Source: Streptomyces sp. SID12488
GTDB taxonomy: Bacteria; Actinomycetota; Actinomycetes; Streptomycetales; Streptomycetaceae
Reading direction: 5' to 3'
Length of the DNA: 64,000 bases
Assembly: GCF_010548275.1 (NCBI RefSeq)
Contig: NZ_JAAGLT010000017.1
Coordinates: 1 to 64,000 of the forward strand
Positions within the stretch are counted from its first letter, which is position 1. Each line of letters starts with the position of its first letter. The notes under the pieces are model-generated. The model saw only the letters and a program-made list of their open reading frames with translations, did not search any database and had not been told where the DNA came from. This document shows, in pieces, positions 52,510 through 61,304 of the stretch. A program made the translations under genes and the position numbers.

Positions 52510-53592
52510 TCAGCACAGTCCTGCGGGTTCGGAGACCCCGCAGGTGTTGCCGCGGAAGGTGTTGTTCTTACCGGTGTCCCGGTCGGCGAGATCGGCCGTG
52601 CTGTTGCGCAGCACCACGTTGTCGCGGATCTCGTTGCTCTCGTTGGGGGCGCCCACGAAGCTCTTGAACAGCACGATGCCGCCCGACAGCGGGGAGGTGC
52701 CCACGTTGTCCTCGACCCGGTTCTTCGTCACCAGCGTCTTCTCGGTGCCGGTGAGGACGATGCCCGAGCCCTGCAGGAAGGGCAGCCGGGGGGTCTTCGG
52801 ACACAGCTTGTTGTTGGTGTGGACGTGGTTGCGGCTCACGGTCATCGCCCCGGCGCGTGGTGTGCCCTCGTCGCCGACGACGAACACCCCGGTGCAGTTG
52901 CCGGTCGCCTCGTTGCGTTCGACGGTCAGGTTCCGCAGACGCCTCACCGTGAGGCCGATGCGGTTGCCGAGCAGCCGGTTGTGACTGATCTCGGTGCCCT
53001 TGGAGTCCTGGGCTCCGTCCTCCCGGTCGACGGTGTTGGCGACGAAGAGTCCGGCGTCGCCGTTGCGCTCGGCGGTGTTACGGGTGAACACGCCGCGCAC
53101 GGACCTCTCCTGGGCGATGCCCCACTGCCCGTTCTTCTCGGAGGTCACGCCCTGGACCTTCAGCTGGTCTGTCCACGACGCCCACAGGCCGTTCTTGGCG
53201 AAGCCCCGGATCGTCAGCGAGCGCAGGGTGACGCGCTTGACGGGGCTTGCCTTGGTACCGGTCACACAGATGCCGTTGCCAGCGGTGGCACAGGCGCTGT
53301 CGGTGGCGGCGGCCGGGCCGGGGACGATGACGGCGGGCCCGGCGACGGAGCCCCGCAGCGTCAGGTCCGACACCGTGATGCGGACACTCTCGTGGTAGGT
53401 GCCGGGGGAGAGGACAACGGTGTCCCCCGGCCGGGCGGCGTCCACGGCCTGCTGGATCGATTCGCCGGGCTGTACCCGGTGGGTTCGGAGCGCCTGACGC
53501 TCCGTGCGGTGGTCCGCCGGCGCGGCGGCACCCAGCCCCGACGCCACGACAGCCGCGGTGCATACGAGGTGGGTGATCTGTCGTCTGGTCAT
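52510..53592 (-). CDS. Secreted right-handed beta-helix protein
   Basis: A 360-residue protein with a signal peptide (about 1-25) and a right-handed parallel beta-helix repeat region (about 40-350). Many rungs have the pattern N-x-V/I-x2-N, for example ISHNRLLGNRIGLTV and VERNEATGNCTGVFV. Proteins of this fold bind or cleave polysaccharides (pectate lyase-like, NosD-like). No clear catalytic set is visible. Four cysteines suggest disulfides. It is 71 bp upstream of the methyltransferase on the same strand. Confidence 0.85.
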   Translation of the reverse strand: MTRRQITHLVCTAAVVASGLGAAAPADHRTERQALRTHRVQPGESIQQAVDAARPGDTVVLSPGTYHESVRITVSDLTLRGSVAGPAVIVPGPAAATDSACATAGNGICVTGTKASPVKRVTLRSLTIRGFAKNGLWASWTDQLKVQGVTSEKNGQWGIAQERSVRGVFTRNTAERNGDAGLFVANTVDREDGAQDSKGTEISHNRLLGNRIGLTVRRLRNLTVERNEATGNCTGVFVVGDEGTPRAGAMTVSRNHVHTNNKLCPKTPRLPFLQGSGIVLTGTEKTLVTKNRVEDNVGTSPLSGGIVLFKSFVGAPNESNEIRDNVVLRNSTADLADRDTGKNNTFRGNTCGVSEPAGLC

Positions 53593-53668
53593 ATGCCGAA
53601 GCTAGGAGCGGGTGTTCCGGCTCGCCACCGCTGATCCCCCAGGTGGGCCCTCGCCGGACGCCGACGGG

Positions 53669-54352
53669 TCATACGAGGTGGGCGAAGACCACCAGGTTGT
53701 CGGTGTAGTCCCGCACCGAGTGGTCGTAGTCACCGGCGCAGGTGATCAGCCGGACCTGGGCCTGCGGGGTGTCGGCGTACACGCGCTCGTCGGGGAAGTC
53801 GTCCTTCGCGAACGTCTCGACACTGTCGACCACGAAGACGGCCGTGCGTCGGTCGGACCGGTTGACGGAGAAGCGGTTCCCCTTCTTCAGTTCACTGAGC
53901 CCCGCGAACACGGCGGGGGCGGTCGCCGTGTCGACGTGCCCGGCGATGATCGCGGTACCCGCCTCGCCCGGGGACACGCCGTCCGCCTGCCAGCCGACCA
54001 GGTTCACGTCGTCGGCGGGCGGAGGTTCGAGCTGGCCCGTGGCGCCGATGGCGAGACCGACGAAGGGGGCGTCCACGCCGATGGTTGGGATGAGCAGCCG
54101 CGTCGGCCGGGCCCGCGGCAGCTGCTTTCCGGCCTGTGGCGCGGCCGAGGACTTCGGCGCGGCCGACGAGGACGGGGCGTGGGCCGCGGCGGCGCGCGGC
54201 GCGCGGGCGTCGTCGGTCGACTCGTCGTTCCCGGAGAAGAGGATGACCACCGGGATCAGGAGAACGACGCTCCACGCGATCAGACGTACGACAAAGCGCC
54301 GCCTGGGCGGCGCCGGTGTGGACTCAACAGGGGAAGGCAACCGGGTTGCCAT
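53669..54352 (-). CDS. Class F sortase
   Basis: A 227-residue sortase: one N-terminal transmembrane anchor (about 20-40), an Ala/Ser/Pro linker, and a sortase barrel. The catalytic residues are His139 (AGHVDT), Cys205 (LITCAG) and Arg214 (HSVRDY), the set typical of class F. ATG 54352 has GAGGTGG upstream. It is 140 bp downstream of a repetitive cell-surface protein on the same strand, a likely substrate. Class F targets are poorly known. Confidence 0.92.
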   Translation of the reverse strand: MATRLPSPVESTPAPPRRRFVVRLIAWSVVLLIPVVILFSGNDESTDDARAPRAAAAHAPSSSAAPKSSAAPQAGKQLPRARPTRLLIPTIGVDAPFVGLAIGATGQLEPPPADDVNLVGWQADGVSPGEAGTAIIAGHVDTATAPAVFAGLSELKKGNRFSVNRSDRRTAVFVVDSVETFAKDDFPDERVYADTPQAQVRLITCAGDYDHSVRDYTDNLVVFAHLV

Positions 54353-54492
54353 CGGGAACCACCTCACTGGAACACGGGCACAGCACGCAGGGGACCGAGC
54401 GGGACTCGGAGGGAGTGAACCGGCCGGGCCGCCGCAGTGCGCACAGGCGGTTGTGCGCACGCGACGGCCCCGGCTGCTATGTCAGGCATCGG

Positions 54493-55149
54493 TCAGGACG
54501 CTCCGTCGGCCGCGTTCCTGCGACGCATCGCGAACGCACCCGCGCCGACGACCGCCAGGGCCGCCAGCCCGCCGGCCGTGACACTCGGGGCCGCGAGCGC
54601 GCCGCCACCGGTGTGCATGCCACCGCTGGGCTTCTCGTGCTTGGAGCCCCAGTCGCCCTTGGCGCTCTCGTCGGTGCTGTCGTCCTTGCTCCAGCCGTCC
54701 TTCTTGTTCTCGTCGGTGCTGTCGTCCTTGCTCCAGTCGCCCTTCTTGCTCTCGTCCGTGCTGTCGCCCTTGCTCCAGTCACCCTCGTTCACCGCGGTGA
54801 GCGCACCGCCACCCGTGTGCACCCCACCGCTCGGCTTGTCGCCCTTGCTCCAGTCACCCTTCTTGGCCTCGTCGGTGCTGTCGTCCTTGCTCCAGTCGCC
54901 CTTCTTGCTCTCGTCCGAGCTGTCGCCCTTGTTCCAGTCGCCGCCCTCGTTCACCGCGGTGAGCGCACCGCCACCCGTGTGTACTCCACCGCTCGGCTTG
55001 TCGTGCTTGCTGTCCTTGTCGTGCTCCTTGCTGTAGGAAGAGTCACCGTTGTCCCAGTCGCCGCCGTCGGCAGCGAAGGCGCCGGGTGCGGCGATCGCGA
55101 GAGCGGCCGTGGCCGTCGCGGTAGCGAGGAGCAGGCGGGCAGAGCGCAT
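54493..55149 (-). CDS. Repetitive surface protein with HTGGG motifs
   Basis: A 218-residue secreted protein. A signal peptide ends at AFA (residue 27). The body is highly hydrophilic (Asp, Lys, Ser, Gly, Trp), built from GDWSK-x-DSTDE-x-KK units. KPSGG(V/M)HTGGGAL occurs three times (51-63, 105-117, 173-185). The last copy lies just before a C-terminal hydrophobic helix (about 188-208) and an RRR tail, the layout of a cell-wall sorting signal but without LPxTG or LAxTG. Start ATG 55149 has GGAAGG 9 bp upstream. Likely anchored by the adjacent sortase (inference). Confidence 0.85.
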   Translation of the reverse strand: MRSARLLLATATATAALAIAAPGAFAADGGDWDNGDSSYSKEHDKDSKHDKPSGGVHTGGGALTAVNEGGDWNKGDSSDESKKGDWSKDDSTDEAKKGDWSKGDKPSGGVHTGGGALTAVNEGDWSKGDSTDESKKGDWSKDDSTDENKKDGWSKDDSTDESAKGDWGSKHEKPSGGMHTGGGALAAPSVTAGGLAALAVVGAGAFAMRRRNAADGAS

Positions 55150-55432
55150 GGTCGAAGTCCTTCCGCCGCGGCTGGGGCGCTGACGTGATGTCAGCTGACG
55201 AGACCCGGCCCCGACGTGATCCACCGTCAGCCAGACCAGCCCGCCGCACCACTCGAGCCGTCCACCCGACTGACCCGCACGGCGGTACCCGGCTCGGACG
55301 GCCGACCCTCCCCTGAGCCGACAACAAAGCTCTGACCAGGCATTTAATCGGCTGACCGGCAGTCACATCCCGGTCCGCGCCACGCCGTACGCACAACCCG
55401 ATCGGCGGCGACACGACTGCACGCATCCCCTG
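55150..55432. other. Intergenic region upstream of the surface protein
   Basis: Contains the leader of the surface-protein gene with a small hairpin, GCTGAC (55179-55184) with GTCAGC (55190-55195). Otherwise I see no gene or strong signal. Confidence 0.4.
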
Positions 55433-58000
55433 TCACTCGTGCGCGATCGCCGCCAGTACGTTCATCCGGGACGCGCGCAGCGCGGGCAGCAGCGCGGCCA
55501 CGATGCCGACCAGCGCCGAGCCCACGACCACCTCGACGAGCGTGCCCCAGGGAATCGCCAGCGCCTCCATGCCCTGGAGAGCCAGCACCCGGTGGATGCA
55601 CACGCCCCACACCAGCCCCAGCCCGAGCCCGAGCACCGCACCGAACACGGCGATCACCACCGACTCCAGCCGGATCATCCGGCGCAGTTGCCGCCGGGAC
55701 AGTCCGATGGCCCGCAGCAGCCCGATCTCGCGCGTGCGCTCCACGACCGACAGGGCGAGGGTGTTGACCACGCCGAGCACCGCGATGACGATGGCGAGCC
55801 CCAGCAGCGCGTACACGAGGTAGAGCAGTACGGCGATCTGGTTGCGGATCAGTTCCTTGTAGTCGGCCTGGTCGCGCGCCTTGATCTGGGGATACGGGGC
55901 GAGGGTCCGTTCCAGCGCGGGACGCAGCGTGTCGGCGCTCTTGCCGTCGGCGGCGTTGACGTACAGCACGGCGTCCTGGCCGCCCGGCACGTACTTCTCG
56001 GCGACCGCGATCCCGAAGTAGATCCCGCCCTGCGTCCCGAACCCCTCGGCGCTGTCCTGGTCGGTGAGGGCGCCGACCGTCAGCTCGGTCCGGCCTCCGT
56101 CCGGGAACTCCACCGGCAGCACCGTGCCGACGCGCACGTCGTGGTCCTTGGCGTAGTCGGCGGACATCGCCAGGTGGCCGTCCGCGAGCGCGGCGGCCGT
56201 GTCGCCCTGCGCGTAGGCGACATGGGCGACGTCGGCGAGCCGCGCGTCGTACCCGGCGGCCGTGGTTTCGAGGCGCTTGCCGTCCGGGAACCGCACCGCG
56301 ACCGGCAAGAACCGCTGCCGTACGACGAGACCGACACCGTCCGTGGCCCGCACCTTGTCGGTGAGCTCCTGAGGGAACGGCGCGAAGTTGTCCTTCTGTA
56401 CGACGAAGTCGGCGCCGAGCGTCCTGTCGATCTGCTGGTCGAAGGACTTGGTCATCGAGGCGCTGGCCACGGACATCCCGCCGACCAGGGCGAGGCCGAC
56501 CATCAGCGCGGCGGCCGTGGCCCCCGTACGGCGGGGATTGCGCAGGGCGTTGCGCTGGCTCATCATGCCGACCGGCCCGAAGACCGCCGGGAACGCGCCG
56601 CCGAGGACCCGGATGACCGGCCGGACCAGCAGCGGGCCCGCGATGACCGTCGCGAGGAGCGTGAGGACGACGCCGAGTCCCAGCAGGGATGCGGAGGCCG
56701 ATGTCTCGCCGGCCGTGGCGCAGCCCGCGAGTGCGGCTGCCCCGAGTGCCCCGACGATCGCGCCGACCACCGCCCGGACCCGCAACGGCTTCCCCACACC
56801 CGCGATCTCGGCGTCCGAGAGAGCGGCCATGGGGGAGACCACCGCGGCTCGCCGGGCCGGCAGATAGGCCGCCAGGAAGGTGACCCCGAGCCCGACGGCG
56901 TACGACGACACGGGAGTGACCCAGCCCACCACCATGTCCGCCGAGCTGAGGTTCATGCCGAACGCGCTCATCAGCTGGATCAGTCCGGCCGCGAGCCCGA
57001 TCCCGGCGGCGAGGCCGAGCGTCGAGCCGACCAGGCCGAGCAGCACCGCCTCCGTCAGCACGGACCGGCGCACCTGTCGCCGGTCGGCGCCGAGTGCCCG
57101 CAACAGGCCCAGTTCGCGGGTGCGTTGGGCGATCAGCATCGAGAAGGTGTTGACGATCAGGAAGACCCCGACGAGCACCGCGATCCCGGCGAAGCCCAGC
57201 ATCACGTACTTGATCACGTCGAGGAATCCGCCGAGCTGTTCGGCGGCGGACTCGGCCTGTTCGGCGGCCGTCTGCAACTCGTAGTCGCTGGTGCCGATCT
57301 GTTTCGCGATACGGCTCTTCAGTTCGGCGTCGCTCACCCCGCTCGCGGCGGTCACCGAGATGCTCGTGGCCCGGCCCGGTGCGCCCAGCAGCATGGTCGG
57401 CGCGGTCTTCGGGTCCAGGAACAGCAGCGCCGCGCCCGGGTTGGTGGTGGTGAAGGTGGCGATCCCGACGATCCTGACCTTGAACGACCCCGGCTGCGCC
57501 TGGACGGTGAGCGTGTCGCCGATCCCCACGTCCTTGCTGTCGGCGGTGTCCGCGTCCAGCAGTGCCTCGCCGTCGCCCCGGGGGACGCGGCCGGAGGTGA
57601 GTTCGACGGGGCTGCGGTCGGTGAGGTACCAGTCGGTGGCGATGGTGGGGGCGCCCGAGGTCGGTGAGACCGACTCGTTGCGGTCGTCGACGACGCTGAT
57701 GTTGTCGACGGACGCGTCCGCGTGGGCGTCCTCGACGCCGTCGACACCCGCGACCCGCTGCGCGAGCGAGGCGGGCAGGGTGAGGACCTCGCCGGACGGC
57801 ACCGACGACTCGAAGTCCTTCCGGGGGTTCACCGTGACGTCGGCGGACGTGGAGGCGAAGAGCCGGTCGAAGGTGCGGGTGACGGTGTCGGAGAAGATCA
57901 GGCTGCCCGCGACGAAGGCCACGGACAGGACGACGGCCAGCGCGGAGAGCAGCAGTCTGCCCTTGTGGGCGAGGAAACTTCTGAGCGTTGCCTTCAGCAC
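55433..58000 (-). CDS. FtsX-family ABC transporter permease
   Basis: An 855-residue permease with two FtsX domains, each with a MacB-like periplasmic core, and about ten hydrophobic helices in the order 1+3, 2+... +4. It begins MLKATLRSFLAHKGRLLLSA and ends RASRMNVLAAIAHE, typical of this family. It partners with the ATPase encoded 6 bp upstream. Likely roles are lipoprotein or peptide export or envelope-stress response. The four-gene BceAB-type kinase partner is absent here. Confidence 0.92.
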   Translation of the reverse strand: MLKATLRSFLAHKGRLLLSALAVVLSVAFVAGSLIFSDTVTRTFDRLFASTSADVTVNPRKDFESSVPSGEVLTLPASLAQRVAGVDGVEDAHADASVDNISVVDDRNESVSPTSGAPTIATDWYLTDRSPVELTSGRVPRGDGEALLDADTADSKDVGIGDTLTVQAQPGSFKVRIVGIATFTTTNPGAALLFLDPKTAPTMLLGAPGRATSISVTAASGVSDAELKSRIAKQIGTSDYELQTAAEQAESAAEQLGGFLDVIKYVMLGFAGIAVLVGVFLIVNTFSMLIAQRTRELGLLRALGADRRQVRRSVLTEAVLLGLVGSTLGLAAGIGLAAGLIQLMSAFGMNLSSADMVVGWVTPVSSYAVGLGVTFLAAYLPARRAAVVSPMAALSDAEIAGVGKPLRVRAVVGAIVGALGAAALAGCATAGETSASASLLGLGVVLTLLATVIAGPLLVRPVIRVLGGAFPAVFGPVGMMSQRNALRNPRRTGATAAALMVGLALVGGMSVASASMTKSFDQQIDRTLGADFVVQKDNFAPFPQELTDKVRATDGVGLVVRQRFLPVAVRFPDGKRLETTAAGYDARLADVAHVAYAQGDTAAALADGHLAMSADYAKDHDVRVGTVLPVEFPDGGRTELTVGALTDQDSAEGFGTQGGIYFGIAVAEKYVPGGQDAVLYVNAADGKSADTLRPALERTLAPYPQIKARDQADYKELIRNQIAVLLYLVYALLGLAIVIAVLGVVNTLALSVVERTREIGLLRAIGLSRRQLRRMIRLESVVIAVFGAVLGLGLGLVWGVCIHRVLALQGMEALAIPWGTLVEVVVGSALVGIVAALLPALRASRMNVLAAIAHE

Positions 58001-58006
58001 GGGTCG

Positions 58007-58873
58007 TCAGTCCTCGTCGGTGGGCTTGGTGAGGGAGGGAGCGTCGGTGTCTTCGGGGGTGCCGGGGGAGGCGGCCCGGGTCTGTCCCTGCCCCTGTCCC
58101 GGTCCTCCGGAGAAGAGGCGCATGCGTTCCAGGACCGCCTCCGCCGTGGGGCGGGCCATCTCGTCCACGATCCGGCCGTCGGCCAGGAAGAGCACCAGGT
58201 CGGAGTGGGCGGCGGCGCCCGGGTCGTGGGTCACCATGACGACCGTCTGGCCGAGGTCGTCGACGGCCTCGCGCAGGAAGCCGAGGACTTCGAGCCCGGC
58301 GCGCGAGTCGAGGTTGCCGGTCGGTTCGTCCGCGAAGATCAGTTCGGGGCGTGAGGCGAGCGCCCGGGCACAGGCCACGCGCTGCTGCTGCCCGCCGGAG
58401 AGCTGGGACGGCCGGTGCTTCAGCCGGTCCCGCAGCCCCAGTGTGTCGATGACCTGGTCCAGCCACTTCTGGTCGGGCTTCTGGCCCGCGATGTCCATGG
58501 GCAGGGTGATGTTCTCGACGGCGTTCAGGGTCGGGATCAGGTTGAACGACTGGAACATGAACCCGATCCGGTCCCGCCGCAGCCGGGTCAGGTCGCGGTC
58601 CTTCAGTCCCGTGATCTCCGTGTCGCCGAGCCACACCTGCCCCGCCGACACGGTGTCGAGCCCCGCCAGACAGTGCATCAACGTGGACTTGCCCGATCCC
58701 GACGGTCCCATGACCGTGGTGAAGCGCCCGCGCGCGATGTCCACGTCGACCGAGTCGAGGGCGAGCACGGTCGTCTCGCCCGAGCCGTAAGCCTTGGTCA
58801 GCGCGCGGGCGCGGGCCGCGGGCCCGTCCGCCTCCGCGTGCCCGGGGGCGTGCTCCGCAGCAGGTGTGGACAA
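58007..58873 (-). CDS. LolD/MacB-type ABC ATP-binding protein
   Basis: A 288-residue ATPase: Walker A GPSGSGKSTL, signature LSGGQQQRVA, Walker B LIFADEPTGNLDS, and the H-loop in VMVTHD. A C-terminal low-complexity extension (about 235-288) is rich in Gly/Pro/Thr/Asp. Starts at ATG 58873 and is 6 bp ahead of the permease, one operon. Confidence 0.93.
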   Translation of the reverse strand: MSTPAAEHAPGHAEADGPAARARALTKAYGSGETTVLALDSVDVDIARGRFTTVMGPSGSGKSTLMHCLAGLDTVSAGQVWLGDTEITGLKDRDLTRLRRDRIGFMFQSFNLIPTLNAVENITLPMDIAGQKPDQKWLDQVIDTLGLRDRLKHRPSQLSGGQQQRVACARALASRPELIFADEPTGNLDSRAGLEVLGFLREAVDDLGQTVVMVTHDPGAAAHSDLVLFLADGRIVDEMARPTAEAVLERMRLFSGGPGQGQGQTRAASPGTPEDTDAPSLTKPTDED

Positions 58874-59008
58874 GGCTGTCTCCTTCGGTAGCTTGTGCTG
58901 GTCGTGGCCGTCCCGATGTCGTGCCGACGCCCCTCGTTCCTTGTCCCGGCCGAGCGTAGTGTGACGAGGCGCACACCCGGTATCCCTTTTCGCTCCTGGG
59001 TGACCCTC

Positions 59009-59044
59009 TTGCGGGTGCTAGCACTCACGCGCTAGCGTCTAGGT
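59009..59044 (+). promoter_or_regulatory. Leaderless promoter/operator of the RHH-Fic pair
   Basis: TTGCGG (59009-59014) and TAGCGT (59033-59038) are 18 bp apart and would start transcription at or near the ATG at 59045. GCTAGC occurs twice (59017-59022, 59031-59036) as part of a near-symmetric repeat over the promoter, a probable RHH operator. Confidence 0.45.
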
Positions 59045-59284
59045 ATGGCGAAGACTCAGCTGAACGTCCGGGTGGACGAGGGCACCGCCCGCGCGGCGCG
59101 CGAGAAGGCCCTGTCCCGCGGAATGAGCGTCAACCGCTACATAGAAGAGCTGGTCCAACAGGACACCGGCGAGGCGGGCCACACCTTCGTGGAGGCCGCC
59201 GCCGATTTCATGAAGCAGTACGAGTCCGTCTTCGCCGAAGAGTTCGGCACGGACCGCGAAGGCAAGCGCGAAGGTCGTCACTGA
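59045..59284 (+). CDS. Ribbon-helix-helix antitoxin
   Basis: A 79-residue protein. Residues 3-42 form an Arc/MetJ-type ribbon-helix-helix (QLNVRVDEGTARAAREKALS then MSVNRYIEELV); the rest is an acidic tail likely to wrap the toxin. The toxin-like gene starts 4 bp after the stop. It should autoregulate the pair. No Shine-Dalgarno; the mRNA is probably leaderless. Confidence 0.82.
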   Translation: MAKTQLNVRVDEGTARAAREKALSRGMSVNRYIEELVQQDTGEAGHTFVEAAADFMKQYESVFAEEFGTDREGKREGRH

Positions 59285-59288
59285 ACCC

Positions 59289-59663
59289 TTGGACAACCTC
59301 AGGATCGACCTCGCCTGGCTCCTCATGATCGCGGAACGGAAGACGCCCGGAGACCCCCAGGTCTCCGACTGGGGCGCCCTGGTTGCCGCCGTCGCCCGCC
59401 ACGAGGCCGAGATATTCGACATCCCCGTCTACGACAACCCGCACGCGAGGGCCGCCGCCCTCCTGCAACTCCTGCTGCACGTGCCCGCGTTGGAGCGCTC
59501 CAACGCGTTGTTCGCCTCCGCGGTCGCCTACGCCTACCTCATCGCCAGCGGGGTCAAGGTCGTCACCTCGCCCGAGCAGGTTCGCGATCTGGCCCGGCTG
59601 GTCAAGACCGGCAACGCCTCGGTGCACGACATCGCGCACGAACTGCGCCAGTGGAGCCTATGA
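59289..59663 (+). CDS. Fic/Doc-like toxin with degenerate active site
   Basis: A 124-residue Doc/Fic-like protein. The fold-forming helices match Doc (RHEAEIFDIPVYDNPHARAAAL then ALFASAVAYAYLIASG), but the catalytic HxFx(D/E)GNxR is degenerate: His64 is kept, followed by VPALERSN without the DGN core. Start TTG 59289, 4 bp after the antitoxin. It may transfer a nucleotide with an altered mechanism, or have lost activity. The last 6 bp overlap the convergent methyltransferase. Confidence 0.78.
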   Translation: MDNLRIDLAWLLMIAERKTPGDPQVSDWGALVAAVARHEAEIFDIPVYDNPHARAAALLQLLLHVPALERSNALFASAVAYAYLIASGVKVVTSPEQVRDLARLVKTGNASVHDIAHELRQWSL

Positions 59664-60395
59664 GGGATCCGGCTCCGTCTCCGGCCCCGGCTCTGCTCCT
59701 GGCTCACTACCCGGCTGTGGGGGGCGCCAGGCGCTGCCCATCACGCAGTACGAGGTGGGTAGTCGCGGCCCCTCCTCGGGCAGCAACAGCCGCCGGTAGG
59801 GGCCGAGTTCGAACCCGGCGTCTCGCAGCGCGGCGATGGGGTCCCGGGCCACATGGCAGCCGCCGGCGAGCGCGGGCCACACTGTGCGGTCGAGGGCGCG
59901 CTGAGTGAACCGCATCGCGGGCCCGCCCCCGGCGCCGTGTTCGAGGAACCGCACCTCACCACCGGGCCGCAGCACCCGCCGTACCTCGCCGAGCGCCCGG
60001 GACACGTCCCGCACACTGCACAACACCAGCGAGAACACGACCGCGTCGAAGGCCTCGCCCTTCACCGGCAGCGCCTCGGCCGTACCCGGGACGACATCGA
60101 CGGGCACTTCGGCACGCATCGCCGCCTCCACGGCCAACTGCCGCAGCAGGCGCTCGGGTTCGATCGCGACGACCTCGGAGACGGCGCCCGGATAGTGGGC
60201 GAAGTTCAGACCGTTGCCGGCACCGATCTCGATCACCCGTCCGGAGAGCCCGGCGAGCAGCCGGTGCCGCAGGGCGCCCAGGCCGATGCCCGTCTCGGCG
60301 GCCACGCTGAGCCGGGCGTAGTAACGGGCGAACAGCGGATGGTGCACGGGATCCCGCGGCACCTTGCCGGAGCCTGCGGTGGACCGTAGCGGCAT
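59658..60395 (-). CDS. Class I SAM-dependent methyltransferase
   Basis: A 245-residue methyltransferase of the UbiE/Methyltransf_11 type. Motif I is VIEIGAGNGLNF, motif II FDAVVFSLVLCSV, motif III LRPGGEVRFLEHG. ATG 60395 has GGGAGG 5 bp upstream. The C-terminal 17 residues are a Glu/Pro repeat. Acceptor unknown. The 3' end overlaps the toxin gene by 6 bp. Confidence 0.85.
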   Translation of the reverse strand: MPLRSTAGSGKVPRDPVHHPLFARYYARLSVAAETGIGLGALRHRLLAGLSGRVIEIGAGNGLNFAHYPGAVSEVVAIEPERLLRQLAVEAAMRAEVPVDVVPGTAEALPVKGEAFDAVVFSLVLCSVRDVSRALGEVRRVLRPGGEVRFLEHGAGGGPAMRFTQRALDRTVWPALAGGCHVARDPIAALRDAGFELGPYRRLLLPEEGPRLPTSYCVMGSAWRPPQPGSEPGAEPGPETEPDPS

Positions 60396-60511
60396 GGGAC
60401 CTCCCGAGGAGGAACGACCTCACCGCGATTGTCCCCCGCACGGGACCCGCGCACCCTCGCTGCCGCCGGGAACCGGCGGAATCAGGCCGTATCCGACGGG
60501 ATCCGACGGGA

Positions 60512-61198
60512 TCAGGCGATGAAGTTGCGGACCTGCGAGTAGACGCCGAAGTCGTTGTTCATCTCGTCGTGCGAGACGCAGCCGACCTCGACGTTCGTGG
60601 CGCCGCTCAGGATCGCGGTCGTGTCAGGGTTGAGGGCCTCGTCGCAGTTGGACCAGTAACTGGCGTACGACACACTGCCCGGCGTCTCGTCGCCCGAGTT
60701 CAGCGAGGTGAGGAACGAACTTCCCGTGTTCATCTCGGAGCACGAGGTGTACAGCCACGCACACAGAGAGGCGAGCGACGTGCCGTGGTTGGTACCGGCC
60801 GTGGAGACGAAGTCGTCGACGTACGCGGTTCCGCCGAGGTTCTTGAGGTAGTAGCGAGCGCTGAGCGCGCCCATGGAGTGGACGACGATGTCGACCTTCG
60901 AGGCGCCCGTCGCGGCCAGAACTCTCTTGACCTCGGTGGCCAGTTGCTGGGCCGTCGTGACGTTGGACTGGGACCAGGAGTACGACCATGCGTCCAGCTC
61001 GGAGGCCGTGTAGCCGTCGGCCTTGAAGTCGGCGACCCAGTCGTTCCAGCTGCTCGACGAGCTGCTGATGCCGTGCACGAAGACGATCGGGTTGTGGGTC
61101 GCGGCCTGGGCAGGTGTCGCGGCGAGCGAGAGGGACAGGAGCATCGAGGACACGACGGCCGAGACGGCTGCTGTGACGCGTCGCATATGGCGCTGCAT
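60512..61198 (-). CDS. Secreted LipA-like lipase
   Basis: A 228-residue lipase with an Ala/Ser-rich signal peptide cleaved after AQA (residue 32). The core resembles Bacillus subtilis LipA: PIVFVHGIS oxyanion loop, VVHSMG elbow with Ser108, a catalytic Asp in LNPDTTAIL, and His in VSHDEM. Two to four cysteines may form disulfides. AGGAGG is 5 bp before ATG 61198. Likely secreted triacylglycerol or carboxyl-ester hydrolase. Confidence 0.9.
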   Translation of the reverse strand: MQRHMRRVTAAVSAVVSSMLLSLSLAATPAQAATHNPIVFVHGISSSSSSWNDWVADFKADGYTASELDAWSYSWSQSNVTTAQQLATEVKRVLAATGASKVDIVVHSMGALSARYYLKNLGGTAYVDDFVSTAGTNHGTSLASLCAWLYTSCSEMNTGSSFLTSLNSGDETPGSVSYASYWSNCDEALNPDTTAILSGATNVEVGCVSHDEMNNDFGVYSQVRNFIA

Positions 61199-61304
61199 GG
61201 TGCCTCCTGATATGCGTGGGGTTGGCTGGAGTGTCAGGCCGGGTCTACGCGCGCCGCATCGGTGAAATCGCCGGTCTTTACGTGCCTTGTAACTCGCCAG
61301 TAAC

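Noticed and set aside
55344..59024. A 1226-codon frame on the same strand as the FtsX/LolD genes
   Set aside because: It is Arg/Gly/Pro-rich and lies in another frame over two clear ABC genes.
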